Positions 1 to 8,813 of a DNA stretch of 64,000 nt are shown one piece after another; the stretch's first letter is position 1; each line of letters opens with the position of its first letter. The position numbers and the translations under genes were made by a program. The DNA comes from Christiangramia gaetbulicola (GTDB taxonomy: Bacteria > Bacteroidota > Bacteroidia > Flavobacteriales > Flavobacteriaceae). The notes under the pieces are model-generated. The model made no database searches. It had not been told where the DNA came from and worked only from the letters and a program-made list of their open reading frames with translations. The stretch covers positions 1,116,001 to 1,180,000 of the forward strand of contig NZ_QBKQ01000001.1 of the NCBI RefSeq assembly GCF_003054225.1, written 5' to 3'.

Positions 1-1005
1 TCCTTTATGTACACGTTCCAATTCAAAAGCTTTACTAAGTTCTTCAAGCCTGAAGAATTCCTGCTCTGTACCCGGGTTCCATCCTAAAAAGGCCAGCATG
101 TTTACTACGGCTTCCGGGAAATAACCTTCCTCGCGGTAACCGGTAGAGATATCTCCAGATTTTGGATCTTTCCATTCTAAAGGAAATACCGGGAATCCCA
201 TTTTTTCACCATCTCTTTTACTTAATTTTCCTTTCCCCTGTGGTTTAAGTATAAGTGGGAGATGAGCGAATTCTGGTGCTTTCCAGCCAAATGCACGGTA
301 AAGCATATAGTGTAAAGCCAAAGATGGCAGCCATTCCTCACCACGAATTACATGTGTGATCTCCATTAGGTGATCATCAACGATATTCGCCAGGTGATAA
401 GTTGGCATTCCGTCACTTTTAAAAAGTACTTTATCATCCAGGATATTGGTATCGATCTCCATATCACCTCTAATCACATCTTTTAGATGTAAAGTTTCAT
501 CCTGAGGAGATTTAAAACGAATCACATATGCTTCGTCTGCATCCAGTTTTTCCTTTACTTCTTCCTGGGATAGAGACAGGGAATTTTTCAATTTCTGGCG
601 ATTATGCCAGTTATAGATAAAGGTTTTCCCTTGTTCTTCATGATCTTTTCTATGCGCATCAAGTTCATCTGCGGTATCGAACGCATAATAGGCGTTTCCA
701 GATGCTATTAACTTTTCAGCATATTCACGATACTTATCTTTGCGCTCACTTTGTCTATAGGGACCAAATCCTTTTTCCTTTCCCGGGCCTTCATCATAAG
801 GGATTCCACACCAGTTTAGAGATTCTATGATATAATCTTCAGCTCCTTCTACAAAACGGTTTTGATCTGTATCTTCAATTCTCAATACAAAATCACCGCC
901 GTGCTTTTTGGCGAACAAATAATTATATAAGGCAGTTCTTACACCACCAATATGTAATGGTCCTGTTGGGCTGGGAGCAAATCTTACTCTTACTTTAGAA
1001 GACAT
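1..1005 (-). CDS. gltX: Glutamate--tRNA ligase, 3' end cut by window edge
   Basis: Charges tRNA-Glu with glutamate in the cytoplasm (class I aminoacyl-tRNA synthetase). Translating the minus strand from the ATG at 1005 gives an open frame of 335 codons that runs off the left edge, about two thirds of the usual length near 500. The N-terminus shows the Rossmann start [14 protein letters not shown], containing the HIGH-type motif (HIGG, about residue 18), and a KMSKS-type loop KLSKRDG lies near residue 257. The catalytic half is therefore complete and the anticodon-binding half is missing only because of the window. It is divergent from the DUF4175 gene with about 115 bases between them, and a TATCTTTG box faces it. 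The family call is very safe; discrimination between GluRS and a Glu/Gln non-discriminating form cannot be judged here. Confidence 0.95.
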   Translation of the reverse strand, partial: MSSKVRVRFAPSPTGPLHIGGVRTALYNYLFAKKHGGDFVLRIEDTDQNRFVEGAEDYIIESLNWCGIPYDEGPGKEKGFGPYRQSERKDKYREYAEKLIASGNAYYAFDTADELDAHRKDHEEQGKTFIYNWHNRQKLKNSLSLSQEEVKEKLDADEAYVIRFKSPQDETLHLKDVIRGDMEIDTNILDDKVLFKSDGMPTYHLANIVDDHLMEITHVIRGEEWLPSLALHYMLYRAFGWKAPEFAHLPLILKPQGKGKLSKRDGEKMGFPVFPLEWKDPKSGDISTGYREEGYFPEAVVNMLAFLGWNPGTEQEFFRLEELSKAFELERVHKG

Positions 1006-1025
1006 GTTATTTAAATTTTTGTGAG

Positions 1026-1033
1026 CAAAGATA
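1026..1033 (-). promoter_or_regulatory. Probable -7 promoter box for gltX
   Basis: The minus strand reads TATCTTTG, a full match to the Bacteroidota -7 consensus TAnnTTTG, about 20 bases before the gltX ATG. A TTG lies upstream with only 14 bases between, shorter than the usual 17-20, so the -33 element is doubtful. Confidence 0.45.
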
Positions 1034-1123
1034 CAACCTTATTAATCCAATCCTAAACCCTGATTCATACATCCTGAATAAGTACTAATTTTATTGTATT
1101 TTTAAGGAAACATTGCATTGAAA

Positions 1124-4100
1124 ATGGGGAATTTCGGGCTGGTGCAGCAAAAACTGGAAGCTTTTATAAAAAAGTATTATTTAAATCTAATACTTAAAGG
1201 GAGCATACTGTTTTTGGCTACCGGTCTTCTTTATTTTTTATTGGTAGTAAGCCTGGAATATTTTCTTTGGCTTTCAACAACGGGTCGAAGTATTCTCTTC
1301 TGGTTATTCATCCTGGTAGAAGTCCTGCTGCTTTTTAATTTCGTAGGGATTCCCTTGTTCAAAGTTCTTAAGATCTCCAAAGGAATTGATGAATTCGAAG
1401 CTTCAGAAATTATTGGAAAACATTTTCCTGAAGTGAACGATAAGCTTACCAATTTGCTTCAGCTTAAAAATGATTCCCGGCAAAGTGATCTTTTGATCGC
1501 CAGTATAGATCAAAGATCAAAAGAACTTACCCTGGTACCTTTTTCAGGAGCAATCGATCTCAGGGAAAATAAAAAATATCTACGCTATGTGGTCCTGCCA
1601 TTATTGATCATTCTTGGTTTGTTTGCTGCCGGAAAAGCCGAGGTGATTACCAAAAGTTTCAGCAGGATCTCAGATTATAATACCACCTATCTAAAGCCAG
1701 CTCCTTTCCAGTTTATAATTAAGAATGATCAATTAAAGGTTAGGGAAGGGGAGACCTTAAAATTGCAGGTTAGAACCGTTGGAGATTATAATCCAGAAAG
1801 TGTGCAGATCGTTCTTGATGGAAATGAGAATTTCATGAAACAGATTTTGCCCGGAATCTTTGAATATTCCATTTCAGGAATTTCAGAAGACTTGGAATTT
1901 AAGCTCAGGTCTAACGAGGTTTCTTCAGGAGAATATAAAGTTGAAGTGATCATGGTTCCCAAATTATTGAATTTTGAAATGGATCTGGATTATCCTTCCT
2001 ACACCGGTCTTAATGATGAAAAACTTGCCGGTACTGGAAATATTACCGTTCCAGAAGGCACTAAAATCAACTGGAATTTCAATACAAGGAATACTGATCT
2101 TATCATTTTCAAAATAGCAGATTCCACTATTAAAGTAAGGGCTAAAGATGGGAAGGCTAATTTTCAAAAAACGCTGGGTTCTAATTTGGATTATTCGGTG
2201 AGCTCCTCCAATAGTCTGGTAAAGGATTTTGAAAATCTGGACTATGCGGTAAAGGTAATTAAAGATCAATTTCCCGAAATAAGGGTTATTTCTGAAAAGG
2301 ATAGTTTAAATTCTGATATACAGTATTTTAAAGGTGAAATTTCAGATGATTATGGGTTAAGTAGGCTTGAACTGGTCTATTTTACTGAAGAAACCGAAGA
2401 AAAGCCCGAAAGATTGGTAATTCCTGTTTCAAAAGAGAGTTACGATGAATTCCATTTTAGTTTTCCTGGTAATCTTCAACTAAAGCCGGGCAGGAGTTAT
2501 AATTACTTTTTCAGGGTTTATGATAATGATGCGGTAAACGGATCCAAATCTTCCCGATCTGCTACATTTTCATACCGCAAAAAGACGCTGGAAGAATTAC
2601 AGTACGAGCAGTTGCAGGAACAAAATGATGCGATAAAGAATATGGGTGAAAGATTGGAAGAGTATGAAAAATCTGACGAGGAATTGAAGGAGATCTCTAA
2701 ACTTGAGAAAGAGAAAGATGAGCTTAATTATAATGAAAGAAAAAAGCTGGAGGAATTTTTAAAGCGACAGAAGAAGCAAAATGAAATGATGAAAAGCTAT
2801 TCTGAAAAGCTGGAAAAAAGTCTTCAGAAAAATGACGATCAGGAGAATTCTCCGATGAAAGAGGAATTGAAAAAAAGGCTGGAAAATAATGAGAAGAGAC
2901 TGGAGGCAAATGAAGAATTATTGAAAGAGCTGGAAGAATATTCTGAAAAGATCCAGAAGGAAGATCTCGGTAAAAAACTCGATGAACTTTCAAAGCAAAA
3001 TAAAAATAATCAAAGGAATCTTGAGCAACTTTTAGAACTGACCAAACGCTATTACGTAGAAGAGAAAAAACTAAAACTAGGTCGTGATCTGGAGAAACTT
3101 GCCGATGAGCAGGAAGAGCTTTCAGAAAAGAAAGATGAAAACACTGCTGAAGAACAGGAGGAGTTGAATAAAGAATTCGATAATTTCAGAGAGCAAATGG
3201 ATGAGCTGGAGAAGGAGAATGAAAAATTAAAACAGCCACAGGAACTGGATAGGGAAGAGGTAGAGGAAGAAAGTATTCAGAAAGATCAAAAAGAAGCTAC
3301 CGAGAGTTTAAAACAGAAAAATGATTCTGAAGCCAAACCCAAGCAAAAGGATGCGGCAAAGAAAATGAAACAAATGAGCCAGCAAATGCAACAATCTTCC
3401 ATGGCGCAACAGCAGGAACAACTCGAAGCAGATGCTGAAACCTTAAGACAGATCCTGGATAATCTTATAGTATTTTCATTTGAACAGGAAGATCTTTTAA
3501 ATGAATTTAAAGTGATTCAACAAAGCAATCCCAGGTATGCGGGCAGGCTCAAAGAGCAAAGCAATCTAAGAGAAAATTTCAGTCATATAGATGATAGTTT
3601 GTACATGCTGGCCATGAGAAATCCTATGGTGAATGAGGTGATTACCGATAAGCTTACGAACATAGAATTTGATATTGAAAAGTCTATCGAGAGACTTTCA
3701 GAAAATGAGATCCCCCAGGGAACTTCAAGTCAGCAATACGTGGTTACCGGCGCTAATGATCTTGCCAATTTACTGGACCAGATCCTTGGTTCCATGCAGC
3801 AAATGATGGCTAATCCTCAATCTGGAAATGGTAAGGGCGGTCAGGAATTTCAGCTTCAGGATATTATAGAGCAGCAGCAGCAGCTTTCAGAAAAGATGAA
3901 AGAAAAGTCTGATGGCGAGAAAGAACAAAAAGAAGGTATGCGGCAAAGTGAGGGTGAAGGACAAAGCGGGGAACTTTATGAGATCTATAAAGAACAACAG
4001 ATGCTGCGTATGCAAATGGAACAATTAATGCAGGAGAATGGTATGAAATCTGGCGACGCGGCAGTGGAAGAAATGAAAAGGATAGAAGAACAACTGCTCG

Positions 4101-4369
4101 ATAAAGGATTCGATCCTGAGACAGCGAGGAGGATGCAACAACTGCAATACGAATTGCTTAAATTCGAGAAGGCACGAAAACTTCAGGGAACCGATGATAA
4201 ACGAAAATCTGAAACAAACAGATTAGACTATGAGAACGGTCTTAACAATCAGATTGATAGGGCTAAAGAATATTTCAATTCTACTGAAATTTTAAACAGA
4301 CAAACCTTACCTTTGCGCCAAATTTACAAAGAGAAAGTAAAGGATTATTTTGGAAAAGGGAGAGATTAA
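1124..4369 (+). CDS. DUF4175-type membrane protein with long coiled coil
   Basis: Large membrane protein of unknown function, about 1081 residues. Hydrophobic segments near residues 22-50, 57-80 and 152-175 (counted from the TTG) anchor it. A mainly beta region covers roughly 180-480, and then comes a very charged Glu/Lys/Gln-rich coiled coil (about 490-770) and a Gln/Met-rich tail. This matches proteins annotated DUF4175 in Flavobacteriia. The start may be the TTG at 1118 or the ATG at 1124; I chose the ATG. It overlaps ybeY by 20 bases, so the two are probably co-transcribed and translationally linked. The extracytoplasmic mass and coiled coil suggest an envelope or scaffold role, but this is inference. 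Family name fairly sure, function unknown. Confidence 0.75.
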   Translation: MGNFGLVQQKLEAFIKKYYLNLILKGSILFLATGLLYFLLVVSLEYFLWLSTTGRSILFWLFILVEVLLLFNFVGIPLFKVLKISKGIDEFEASEIIGKHFPEVNDKLTNLLQLKNDSRQSDLLIASIDQRSKELTLVPFSGAIDLRENKKYLRYVVLPLLIILGLFAAGKAEVITKSFSRISDYNTTYLKPAPFQFIIKNDQLKVREGETLKLQVRTVGDYNPESVQIVLDGNENFMKQILPGIFEYSISGISEDLEFKLRSNEVSSGEYKVEVIMVPKLLNFEMDLDYPSYTGLNDEKLAGTGNITVPEGTKINWNFNTRNTDLIIFKIADSTIKVRAKDGKANFQKTLGSNLDYSVSSSNSLVKDFENLDYAVKVIKDQFPEIRVISEKDSLNSDIQYFKGEISDDYGLSRLELVYFTEETEEKPERLVIPVSKESYDEFHFSFPGNLQLKPGRSYNYFFRVYDNDAVNGSKSSRSATFSYRKKTLEELQYEQLQEQNDAIKNMGERLEEYEKSDEELKEISKLEKEKDELNYNERKKLEEFLKRQKKQNEMMKSYSEKLEKSLQKNDDQENSPMKEELKKRLENNEKRLEANEELLKELEEYSEKIQKEDLGKKLDELSKQNKNNQRNLEQLLELTKRYYVEEKKLKLGRDLEKLADEQEELSEKKDENTAEEQEELNKEFDNFREQMDELEKENEKLKQPQELDREEVEEESIQKDQKEATESLKQKNDSEAKPKQKDAAKKMKQMSQQMQQSSMAQQQEQLEADAETLRQILDNLIVFSFEQEDLLNEFKVIQQSNPRYAGRLKEQSNLRENFSHIDDSLYMLAMRNPMVNEVITDKLTNIEFDIEKSIERLSENEIPQGTSSQQYVVTGANDLANLLDQILGSMQQMMANPQSGNGKGGQEFQLQDIIEQQQQLSEKMKEKSDGEKEQKEGMRQSEGEGQSGELYEIYKEQQMLRMQMEQLMQENGMKSGDAAVEEMKRIEEQLLDKGFDPETARRMQQLQYELLKFEKARKLQGTDDKRKSETNRLDYENGLNNQIDRAKEYFNSTEILNRQTLPLRQIYKEKVKDYFGKGRD

Positions 4370-4784
4370 CTTTTTTAGTGAAAATGATTTTAAGCTCAAG
4401 CAGGAAAATGATTTTCGAAAATGGGTAGAGCGCGTCATAGAATCAGAAGATAAATATGTTGGTGACATCAATTTTATTTTTTGCGATGACGAATATTTAC
4501 TTGATATAAACGTAAAATATCTCGACCACGATACCTACACCGATATTATTAGTTTTGATAATGGGATAGGGAATACTTTACACGGAGACATTTTTATAAG
4601 CACCGAAAGGGTAGAGGAAAATGCTTCGAATTTCAACGTAGATTTTATAGAAGAATTAAAACGTGTCGTGATTCACGGCGTGTTGCATTTTTGCGGATAT
4701 CAGGATAAATCTGAAAGGGATAAGGAAATGATGCGACGCAAGGAAGAAGAAAAAATCAAATTGTTCCACGTGGAACAATCATAA
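4350..4784 (+). CDS. ybeY: Endoribonuclease YbeY
   Basis: Metal-dependent single-strand endoribonuclease used in 16S rRNA 3' maturation and ribosome quality control. The 144-residue protein has the family core: a DINFIFCDDEYLLDIN region, an HDTYTDIISF segment and the metal motif HGVLHFCGY. The classical motif is H-G-x-L-H-L-x-G-Y-D-H; here the first two histidines are present but the position of the third holds Asp (QD instead of DH), a form I recall from other Bacteroidota. The only practical start is TTG at 4350, since a stop lies just upstream in frame and no ATG is near. The gene overlaps the end of the DUF4175 gene, and its last codons (LFHVEQS) are formed by a parS-like palindrome. Identity is safe. 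Confidence 0.9.
   Translation: MEKGEINFFSENDFKLKQENDFRKWVERVIESEDKYVGDINFIFCDDEYLLDINVKYLDHDTYTDIISFDNGIGNTLHGDIFISTERVEENASNFNVDFIEELKRVVIHGVLHFCGYQDKSERDKEMMRRKEEEKIKLFHVEQS
4762..4777. promoter_or_regulatory. parS-like centromere site 1 (left of mnmG)
   Basis: TGTTCCACGTGGAACA, a perfect 16-base palindrome (18 bases with the flanking T and A). It matches the ParB-binding parS consensus TGTTnCACGTGnAACA and is the form used in Pseudomonas. It lies inside the last codons of ybeY, 23 bases before the mnmG start. An identical copy sits just after mnmG. Known biology: ParB loads at parS near the replication origin and acts in chromosome segregation. Not tested here: whether this organism's ParB binds it. 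Confidence 0.82.
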
Positions 4785-4799
4785 AAATTAGATCAGGAT

Positions 4800-6671
4800 A
4801 TGTTCGATAAGCAGTATGATGTTATTGTTGTTGGAGCGGGGCATGCCGGAAGTGAGGCAGCTGCTGCAGCCGCAAATATGGGTAGTAAAACCCTTCTTAT
4901 AACCATGAATCTTCAAAACATTGCTCAAATGAGTTGCAACCCTGCTATGGGTGGTATCGCCAAAGGGCAGATCGTGAGAGAGATCGATGCTATGGGAGGT
5001 TATAGTGGTATTATAAGTGATACCAGTGCTATCCAGTTCAAGATGCTTAATAAATCTAAAGGACCTGCTATGTGGAGTCCGAGGGTACAAAGCGACCGAA
5101 TGAGGTTTGCGGAGGATTGGAGGATCAAACTGGAGCAAACTCCAAACCTTGATTTTTATCAGGAAATGGTAGCTGGTCTAATTATAAAAAATGAAAAGGT
5201 CGTTGGAGTTCGTACTTCTCTCGGACTTGAAATAATGGCTAAATCTGTAGTATGTACCAATGGTACTTTTTTAAATGGATTGATCCATATTGGAGATAAA
5301 CAATTTGGGGGAGGTAGAGCAGGAGAAAGAGCCGCAACCGGAATCACTAAAGATCTAATTGATGTTGGTTTTGAAGCCGGCAGAATGAAGACAGGAACCC
5401 CACCAAGAGTAGATGGAAGATCACTGGATTATTCTAAAATGGTGGAGCAACCGGGAGATGATATTCCAGGGAAATTTTCATTTTCAGACGAGACTAAACC
5501 ACTTACTAAACAACGTTCCTGTCACATGACCTATACCTCTAATGAGGTGCATGAAATTCTTAAGGAAGGTTTCGATAGGTCTCCAATGTTTAACGGTAGA
5601 ATTAAAAGTATAGGACCAAGATATTGTCCTTCTATTGAGGATAAAATAAATCGTTTTGCAGATAAGGACAGGCATCAACTTTTCGTGGAGCCAGAAGGAT
5701 GGAATACGGTTGAAGTATATGTAAATGGATTCTCAACTTCGTTGCCAGAGGATGTTCAGTTTAAAGCTTTACGTTCTGTAGAAGGATTCGAAAATGTAAA
5801 ATTCTTCCGTCCGGGATATGCTATAGAATATGATTATTTTCCACCTACGCAGTTAAAGCATACCTTAGAAACTAAACTGGTAGAAGGTTTGTATTTTGCT
5901 GGACAGATCAACGGAACTACTGGTTATGAAGAAGCAGCCTGCCAGGGAATGATGGCTGGTATAAATGCTGCTTTAAAAGTTCAGGAAAGGGATGAGTTTA
6001 TCCTTAAACGTAATGAAGCATATATAGGTGTTCTTATAGATGATCTAATTACTAAAGGTACAGAAGAGCCATATAGAATGTTTACTTCCCGAGCAGAATA
6101 TAGAACTTTATTAAGACAGGATAATGCCGATTTCAGGTTAACCGAAAAGTCTTATAATTTAGGTCTTGCTTCTGAAGAGCGTATGCGTAAAATGGAACAG
6201 AAAAAAGAGAAGTCTTTTAAATTTGTTCAGTTTTTGAAAGATCTTAGTGTGGTTCCTGAAGAAGCGAATCCGGTTCTTGAGAAAAGAAAATCTTCTCCAA
6301 TGAAACAAAGTGATAAGGTCTTTAAAGTTTTTTCCAGGCCACAGATCACCATGGAAGATGTGAAGAATTTTAGTGGAGTAGAGGAGTTCATTTCTGAAAA
6401 TGATCTCGATGAAGAGATGATCGAACAAACCGAAATTCAGGTGAAATATTCCGGATATATTCAGAAGGAAAAAAATAATGCCGATAAGTTGAACCGTTTG
6501 GAGGATATCAGAATTCCGAATAATTTTGATTACTCAAGGATCAAATCCATGTCTTACGAAGCGAGGGAAAAATTGAAAAAGGTTCAGCCAACAACGATTT
6601 CTCAAGCATCAAGAATCAGTGGAGTTAGTCCGAATGATATTTCGGTTTTACTGGTTTATATGGGTAGATAA
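4800..6671 (+). CDS. mnmG: tRNA uridine-5-carboxymethylaminomethyl modification enzyme MnmG
   Basis: FAD-dependent enzyme that, with the GTPase MnmE, builds the carboxymethylaminomethyl group on U34 of certain tRNAs. The protein is 623 residues, the normal length. The FAD-binding GxGxxG motif GAGHAGSEAA starts at residue 12. Family signatures include the region GPRYCPSIEDKI followed by a QLFVEPEGWNT stretch, and GQINGTTGYEEAACQG for the second nucleotide-binding part. The C-terminal helical domain that meets MnmE and tRNA is present. Start ATG at 4800. mnmG (old name gidA) often lies near the origin in other bacteria; here it is framed by two parS-like sites, with no parA or parB in the window. 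Confidence 0.97.
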   Translation: MFDKQYDVIVVGAGHAGSEAAAAAANMGSKTLLITMNLQNIAQMSCNPAMGGIAKGQIVREIDAMGGYSGIISDTSAIQFKMLNKSKGPAMWSPRVQSDRMRFAEDWRIKLEQTPNLDFYQEMVAGLIIKNEKVVGVRTSLGLEIMAKSVVCTNGTFLNGLIHIGDKQFGGGRAGERAATGITKDLIDVGFEAGRMKTGTPPRVDGRSLDYSKMVEQPGDDIPGKFSFSDETKPLTKQRSCHMTYTSNEVHEILKEGFDRSPMFNGRIKSIGPRYCPSIEDKINRFADKDRHQLFVEPEGWNTVEVYVNGFSTSLPEDVQFKALRSVEGFENVKFFRPGYAIEYDYFPPTQLKHTLETKLVEGLYFAGQINGTTGYEEAACQGMMAGINAALKVQERDEFILKRNEAYIGVLIDDLITKGTEEPYRMFTSRAEYRTLLRQDNADFRLTEKSYNLGLASEERMRKMEQKKEKSFKFVQFLKDLSVVPEEANPVLEKRKSSPMKQSDKVFKVFSRPQITMEDVKNFSGVEEFISENDLDEEMIEQTEIQVKYSGYIQKEKNNADKLNRLEDIRIPNNFDYSRIKSMSYEAREKLKKVQPTTISQASRISGVSPNDISVLLVYMGR

Positions 6672-6679
6672 TTTTCCAA

Positions 6680-6695
6680 TGTTCCACGTGGAACA
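6680..6695. promoter_or_regulatory. parS-like centromere site 2 (right of mnmG)
   Basis: TGTTCCACGTGGAACA again, identical to the copy at 4762-4777 and 1918 bases from it. This one is intergenic, eight bases after the mnmG stop and 14 bases before the TTG start of the methyltransferase. Two perfect 16-base palindromes around one gene cannot reasonably be chance, and both match the parS consensus. It could also affect transcription of the methyltransferase if ParB spreads from it, but that is inference. Confidence 0.82.
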
Positions 6696-6709
6696 TAGCA
6701 ATTGAATTT

Positions 6710-7579
6710 TTGATTACAACAGAAAAAAAATACAGCACTCAGATCCAGGATGAGCCAAAACTGGTTTGCAAAGATCATTTGGTAACTGGAGAAGAATTTC
6801 AAATTTCAGAATACGAAAATGGAATTCTAAGAACAAAACCTGTTCCTTCAGATCTTGGTAAATATTACGAGAGTGAAAATTATATTTCTCACAGTGATTC
6901 CAAAAGCGGTTTACAGGATAAGATTTATCAACTTGTAAAATCTCACATGCTTTCTAAAAAAGCGAAGTGGGTGAGAAGGTATTTTAAGCAGGGAGATATT
7001 TTAGATTTTGGAGCGGGTACCGGAGAGTTTTTAAATAAGATGAAAAAGTTCCTCTGGAATGTAGACGGAGTAGAGCCAAACAAAACTGCCCGGGATCTTG
7101 CCATCTTAAAAGGGCTGAATTTAAAACCCGATCTTTCAGAACTCAGGATCAAGAAATTTGATGTTATAAGCTTGTGGCATGTTTTGGAACATCTGCCAGA
7201 TCTGGAAAAAAAGATCCAGGAATTTTATGATCTTTTAAACGAGGATGGAATTTTGATCATTGCCGTTCCTAATCATAGATCTTATGATGCGGAATTTTAT
7301 AAAGAGGATTGGGCAGGCTGGGATGTGCCCAGACACCTCTGGCATTTTTCCAGAGAAGGACTTACCGAAAAGTTTTATGATTTCAATTTTGAACTGGTAG
7401 ATGAAAAGCCTTTAAAATTTGATTCTTATTACGTAAGCCTTTTAAGCGAAAAAAATAAAAACTCTTCAACCAATCCTTTAAATGCATTCTATCGGGGATT
7501 CGTCTCTAACCAGAGAGCCAGGAAGACTGGAGAGTATTCTTCTATCGCTTATTTCTTTAAAAAGACACCCAAAACTTAA
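6710..7579 (+). CDS. Class I SAM-dependent methyltransferase
   Basis: Small-molecule or surface-glycan methyltransferase of the PF13489 type, 289 residues. The SAM-binding motif I is DFGAGTGEFL near residue 100, followed by the acidic loop VEPN, motif IV at FDVISLWHVLEHL and the segment WAGWDVPRHLWHF typical of this subfamily. The N-terminal 60 residues resemble the zinc-ribbon-less entry seen in sugar-modifying members. The start is taken as TTG at 6710 because no ATG lies in frame between the upstream stop at 6665 and this point. It follows mnmG by 38 bases that contain the second parS-like site. Substrate unknown. Confidence 0.82.
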   Translation: MITTEKKYSTQIQDEPKLVCKDHLVTGEEFQISEYENGILRTKPVPSDLGKYYESENYISHSDSKSGLQDKIYQLVKSHMLSKKAKWVRRYFKQGDILDFGAGTGEFLNKMKKFLWNVDGVEPNKTARDLAILKGLNLKPDLSELRIKKFDVISLWHVLEHLPDLEKKIQEFYDLLNEDGILIIAVPNHRSYDAEFYKEDWAGWDVPRHLWHFSREGLTEKFYDFNFELVDEKPLKFDSYYVSLLSEKNKNSSTNPLNAFYRGFVSNQRARKTGEYSSIAYFFKKTPKT

Positions 7580-7763
7580 TTTAAGCCATTTATAGGCTGT
7601 TTTACTTTATTTAGCTTGTCGTTTATTAGCTATAAAGCGAATATGCTCTTAAAACGCTTAAAAACGCACCGTTTTTTATAGGTGTACGCTATATTAAAAA
7701 TAATAACCATAGAATTTTACTATTACTAATAAAAATAAGGCTTTGGTAGAAAAAATACTTTTA

Positions 7764-7771
7764 TACATTTG
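7764..7771 (+). promoter_or_regulatory. Promoter of the OmpH-like gene
   Basis: TACATTTG fits the Bacteroidota -7 box TAnnTTTG and has TTG at 7743-7745, giving an 18-base spacer. Transcription would begin just before the ATG at 7791, which argues that the longer frame opening at TTG 7743 is not the real start, because the -33 element lies on that codon. Confidence 0.65.
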
Positions 7772-7790
7772 CCTTTCAAAACAAAAACTT

Positions 7791-8345
7791 ATGATCAAAA
7801 GATTTATTGGAGTTGCAGCAATTGCAATTATGATGGTTTCATGTAACGAGCAAAAAACTGCTTATGTAGACACCACAAAAATTGTTCAGGAATATAAAGA
7901 GATGAAAGATGTGGAAGCAGAGTTCACCTCTAAATCAGATTCAGTGAGAAAACAACTGGATTCTGTAGCTCGGGTTTTTCAGCAGGAAGTTCAGGCCTAC
8001 CAGTCTGAAATGAATTCAATGTCTGATGCTCAGCGTAAGGAAAAAGAGCAGCAGTTGATGCAAAAGCAGCAAATGCTACAACAGCAGCAACAAATGCAGA
8101 GCAATCGTCTTAGAGAGCAGAGTTCTGCGATCATGGATTCTATTGTAACCAAGATCAAGGATTACGTGAAAGATTACGGTAAGGAAAATAACTATACTTA
8201 TATCTTTGGATCTAACGAGAGCGCGAACATCATGTATGCTGAAGAAGGTTTAGATATTACTCAGGATATTCTAAAGAAAATGAACGAGGAATATGGTGGA
8301 AGTGATGCTGTGGAAACTGAAACTACCGAAGAAGTAGAGGACTAG
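7791..8345 (+). CDS. OmpH/Skp-family periplasmic chaperone, lipoprotein form
   Basis: Predicted periplasmic chaperone that holds unfolded outer-membrane proteins. From the ATG at 7791 the protein is 184 residues and begins with a lipoprotein signal ending MMVSC (lipobox Cys at residue 18). The body is a long Gln-rich helical hairpin, as in Skp/OmpH, with the family start AYVDTTKIVQEYKEM and the closing segment YTYIFGSNESANIMYA. A longer frame opens at TTG 7743, but the promoter lies over it, so I reject that start. A strong hairpin terminator follows. The lipid anchor differs from soluble Skp of Proteobacteria. Family fairly certain. Confidence 0.85.
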   Translation: MIKRFIGVAAIAIMMVSCNEQKTAYVDTTKIVQEYKEMKDVEAEFTSKSDSVRKQLDSVARVFQQEVQAYQSEMNSMSDAQRKEKEQQLMQKQQMLQQQQQMQSNRLREQSSAIMDSIVTKIKDYVKDYGKENNYTYIFGSNESANIMYAEEGLDITQDILKKMNEEYGGSDAVETETTEEVED

Positions 8346-8363
8346 TTCCAACTCATATCAAAT

Positions 8364-8397
8364 AAAAAAAGCTTCAGATACCTCTGAAGCTTTTTTT
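8364..8397. terminator. Bidirectional terminator after the OmpH-like gene
   Basis: An A-tract, GCTTCAGA, a TACC loop, TCTGAAGC and a T-tract form a perfect stem with U-runs in both directions. It separates two convergent genes, the OmpH-like gene on plus and DoxX on minus, and can serve both. Confidence 0.9.
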
Positions 8398-8415
8398 ATT
8401 CTATTTATTTTGGGG

Positions 8416-8811
8416 TTAACTTAAAATGTAAACCCCGAACATGCAAACTATAAAGTAACCGGTTAGGGTGAAGGCTCCCGCATAATCCTTGGCAATTCGC
8501 TGCCCGAACAATAACATCAATAAAGTAATACAGGAAAGTACACAGGTATATAAAGCCATATTGGAATCTATCCCTGCCAGGATATGATAAAGGCTTATAA
8601 TAGCCATTAAACCGGTGATCACTTCAATAACTAAAATTATAGCGACCATTAACGGTACGATGCCTGAAAGTATGGTGCCTGAAAAATGATCTTTTAACCA
8701 TCCTGTATTACCACCCCAGTCGGTAGCTTTATCTATTCCAGACTGCAGGAAGGTGATGAGGATGAAAATAAGGATAAGGATCTCGGTAAAGTTCGAAGTA
8801 ATGTTTTCCAT
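8416..8811 (-). CDS. DoxX-like membrane protein
   Basis: Four-helix inner-membrane protein of 131 residues in the DoxX/DoxD-like group. Hydrophobic segments lie about residues 8-22, 50-70, 74-95 and 108-130. The stretch DKATDWGGNTGWLKDHFSGT between the first two helices is what I associate with this group in Flavobacteriia. Members have been tied to quinone-linked or thiol oxidation, but no function can be read here. It lies directly after holB on the minus strand with two bases between, so the two are probably one transcript. Confidence 0.7.
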   Translation of the reverse strand: MENITSNFTEILILIFILITFLQSGIDKATDWGGNTGWLKDHFSGTILSGIVPLMVAIILVIEVITGLMAIISLYHILAGIDSNMALYTCVLSCITLLMLLFGQRIAKDYAGAFTLTGYFIVCMFGVYILS

Positions 8812-8813
8812 AT

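Noticed and set aside
7584-7680. Terminator or small RNA in the gap after the methyltransferase
   Set aside because: Only short stems (AGCC/GGCT and AAAACG/CGTTTT) are present; too weak to call.
7743-7790. Longer start for the OmpH-like protein at TTG 7743
   Set aside because: The promoter lies over this stretch and the ATG at 7791 begins a proper lipoprotein signal.
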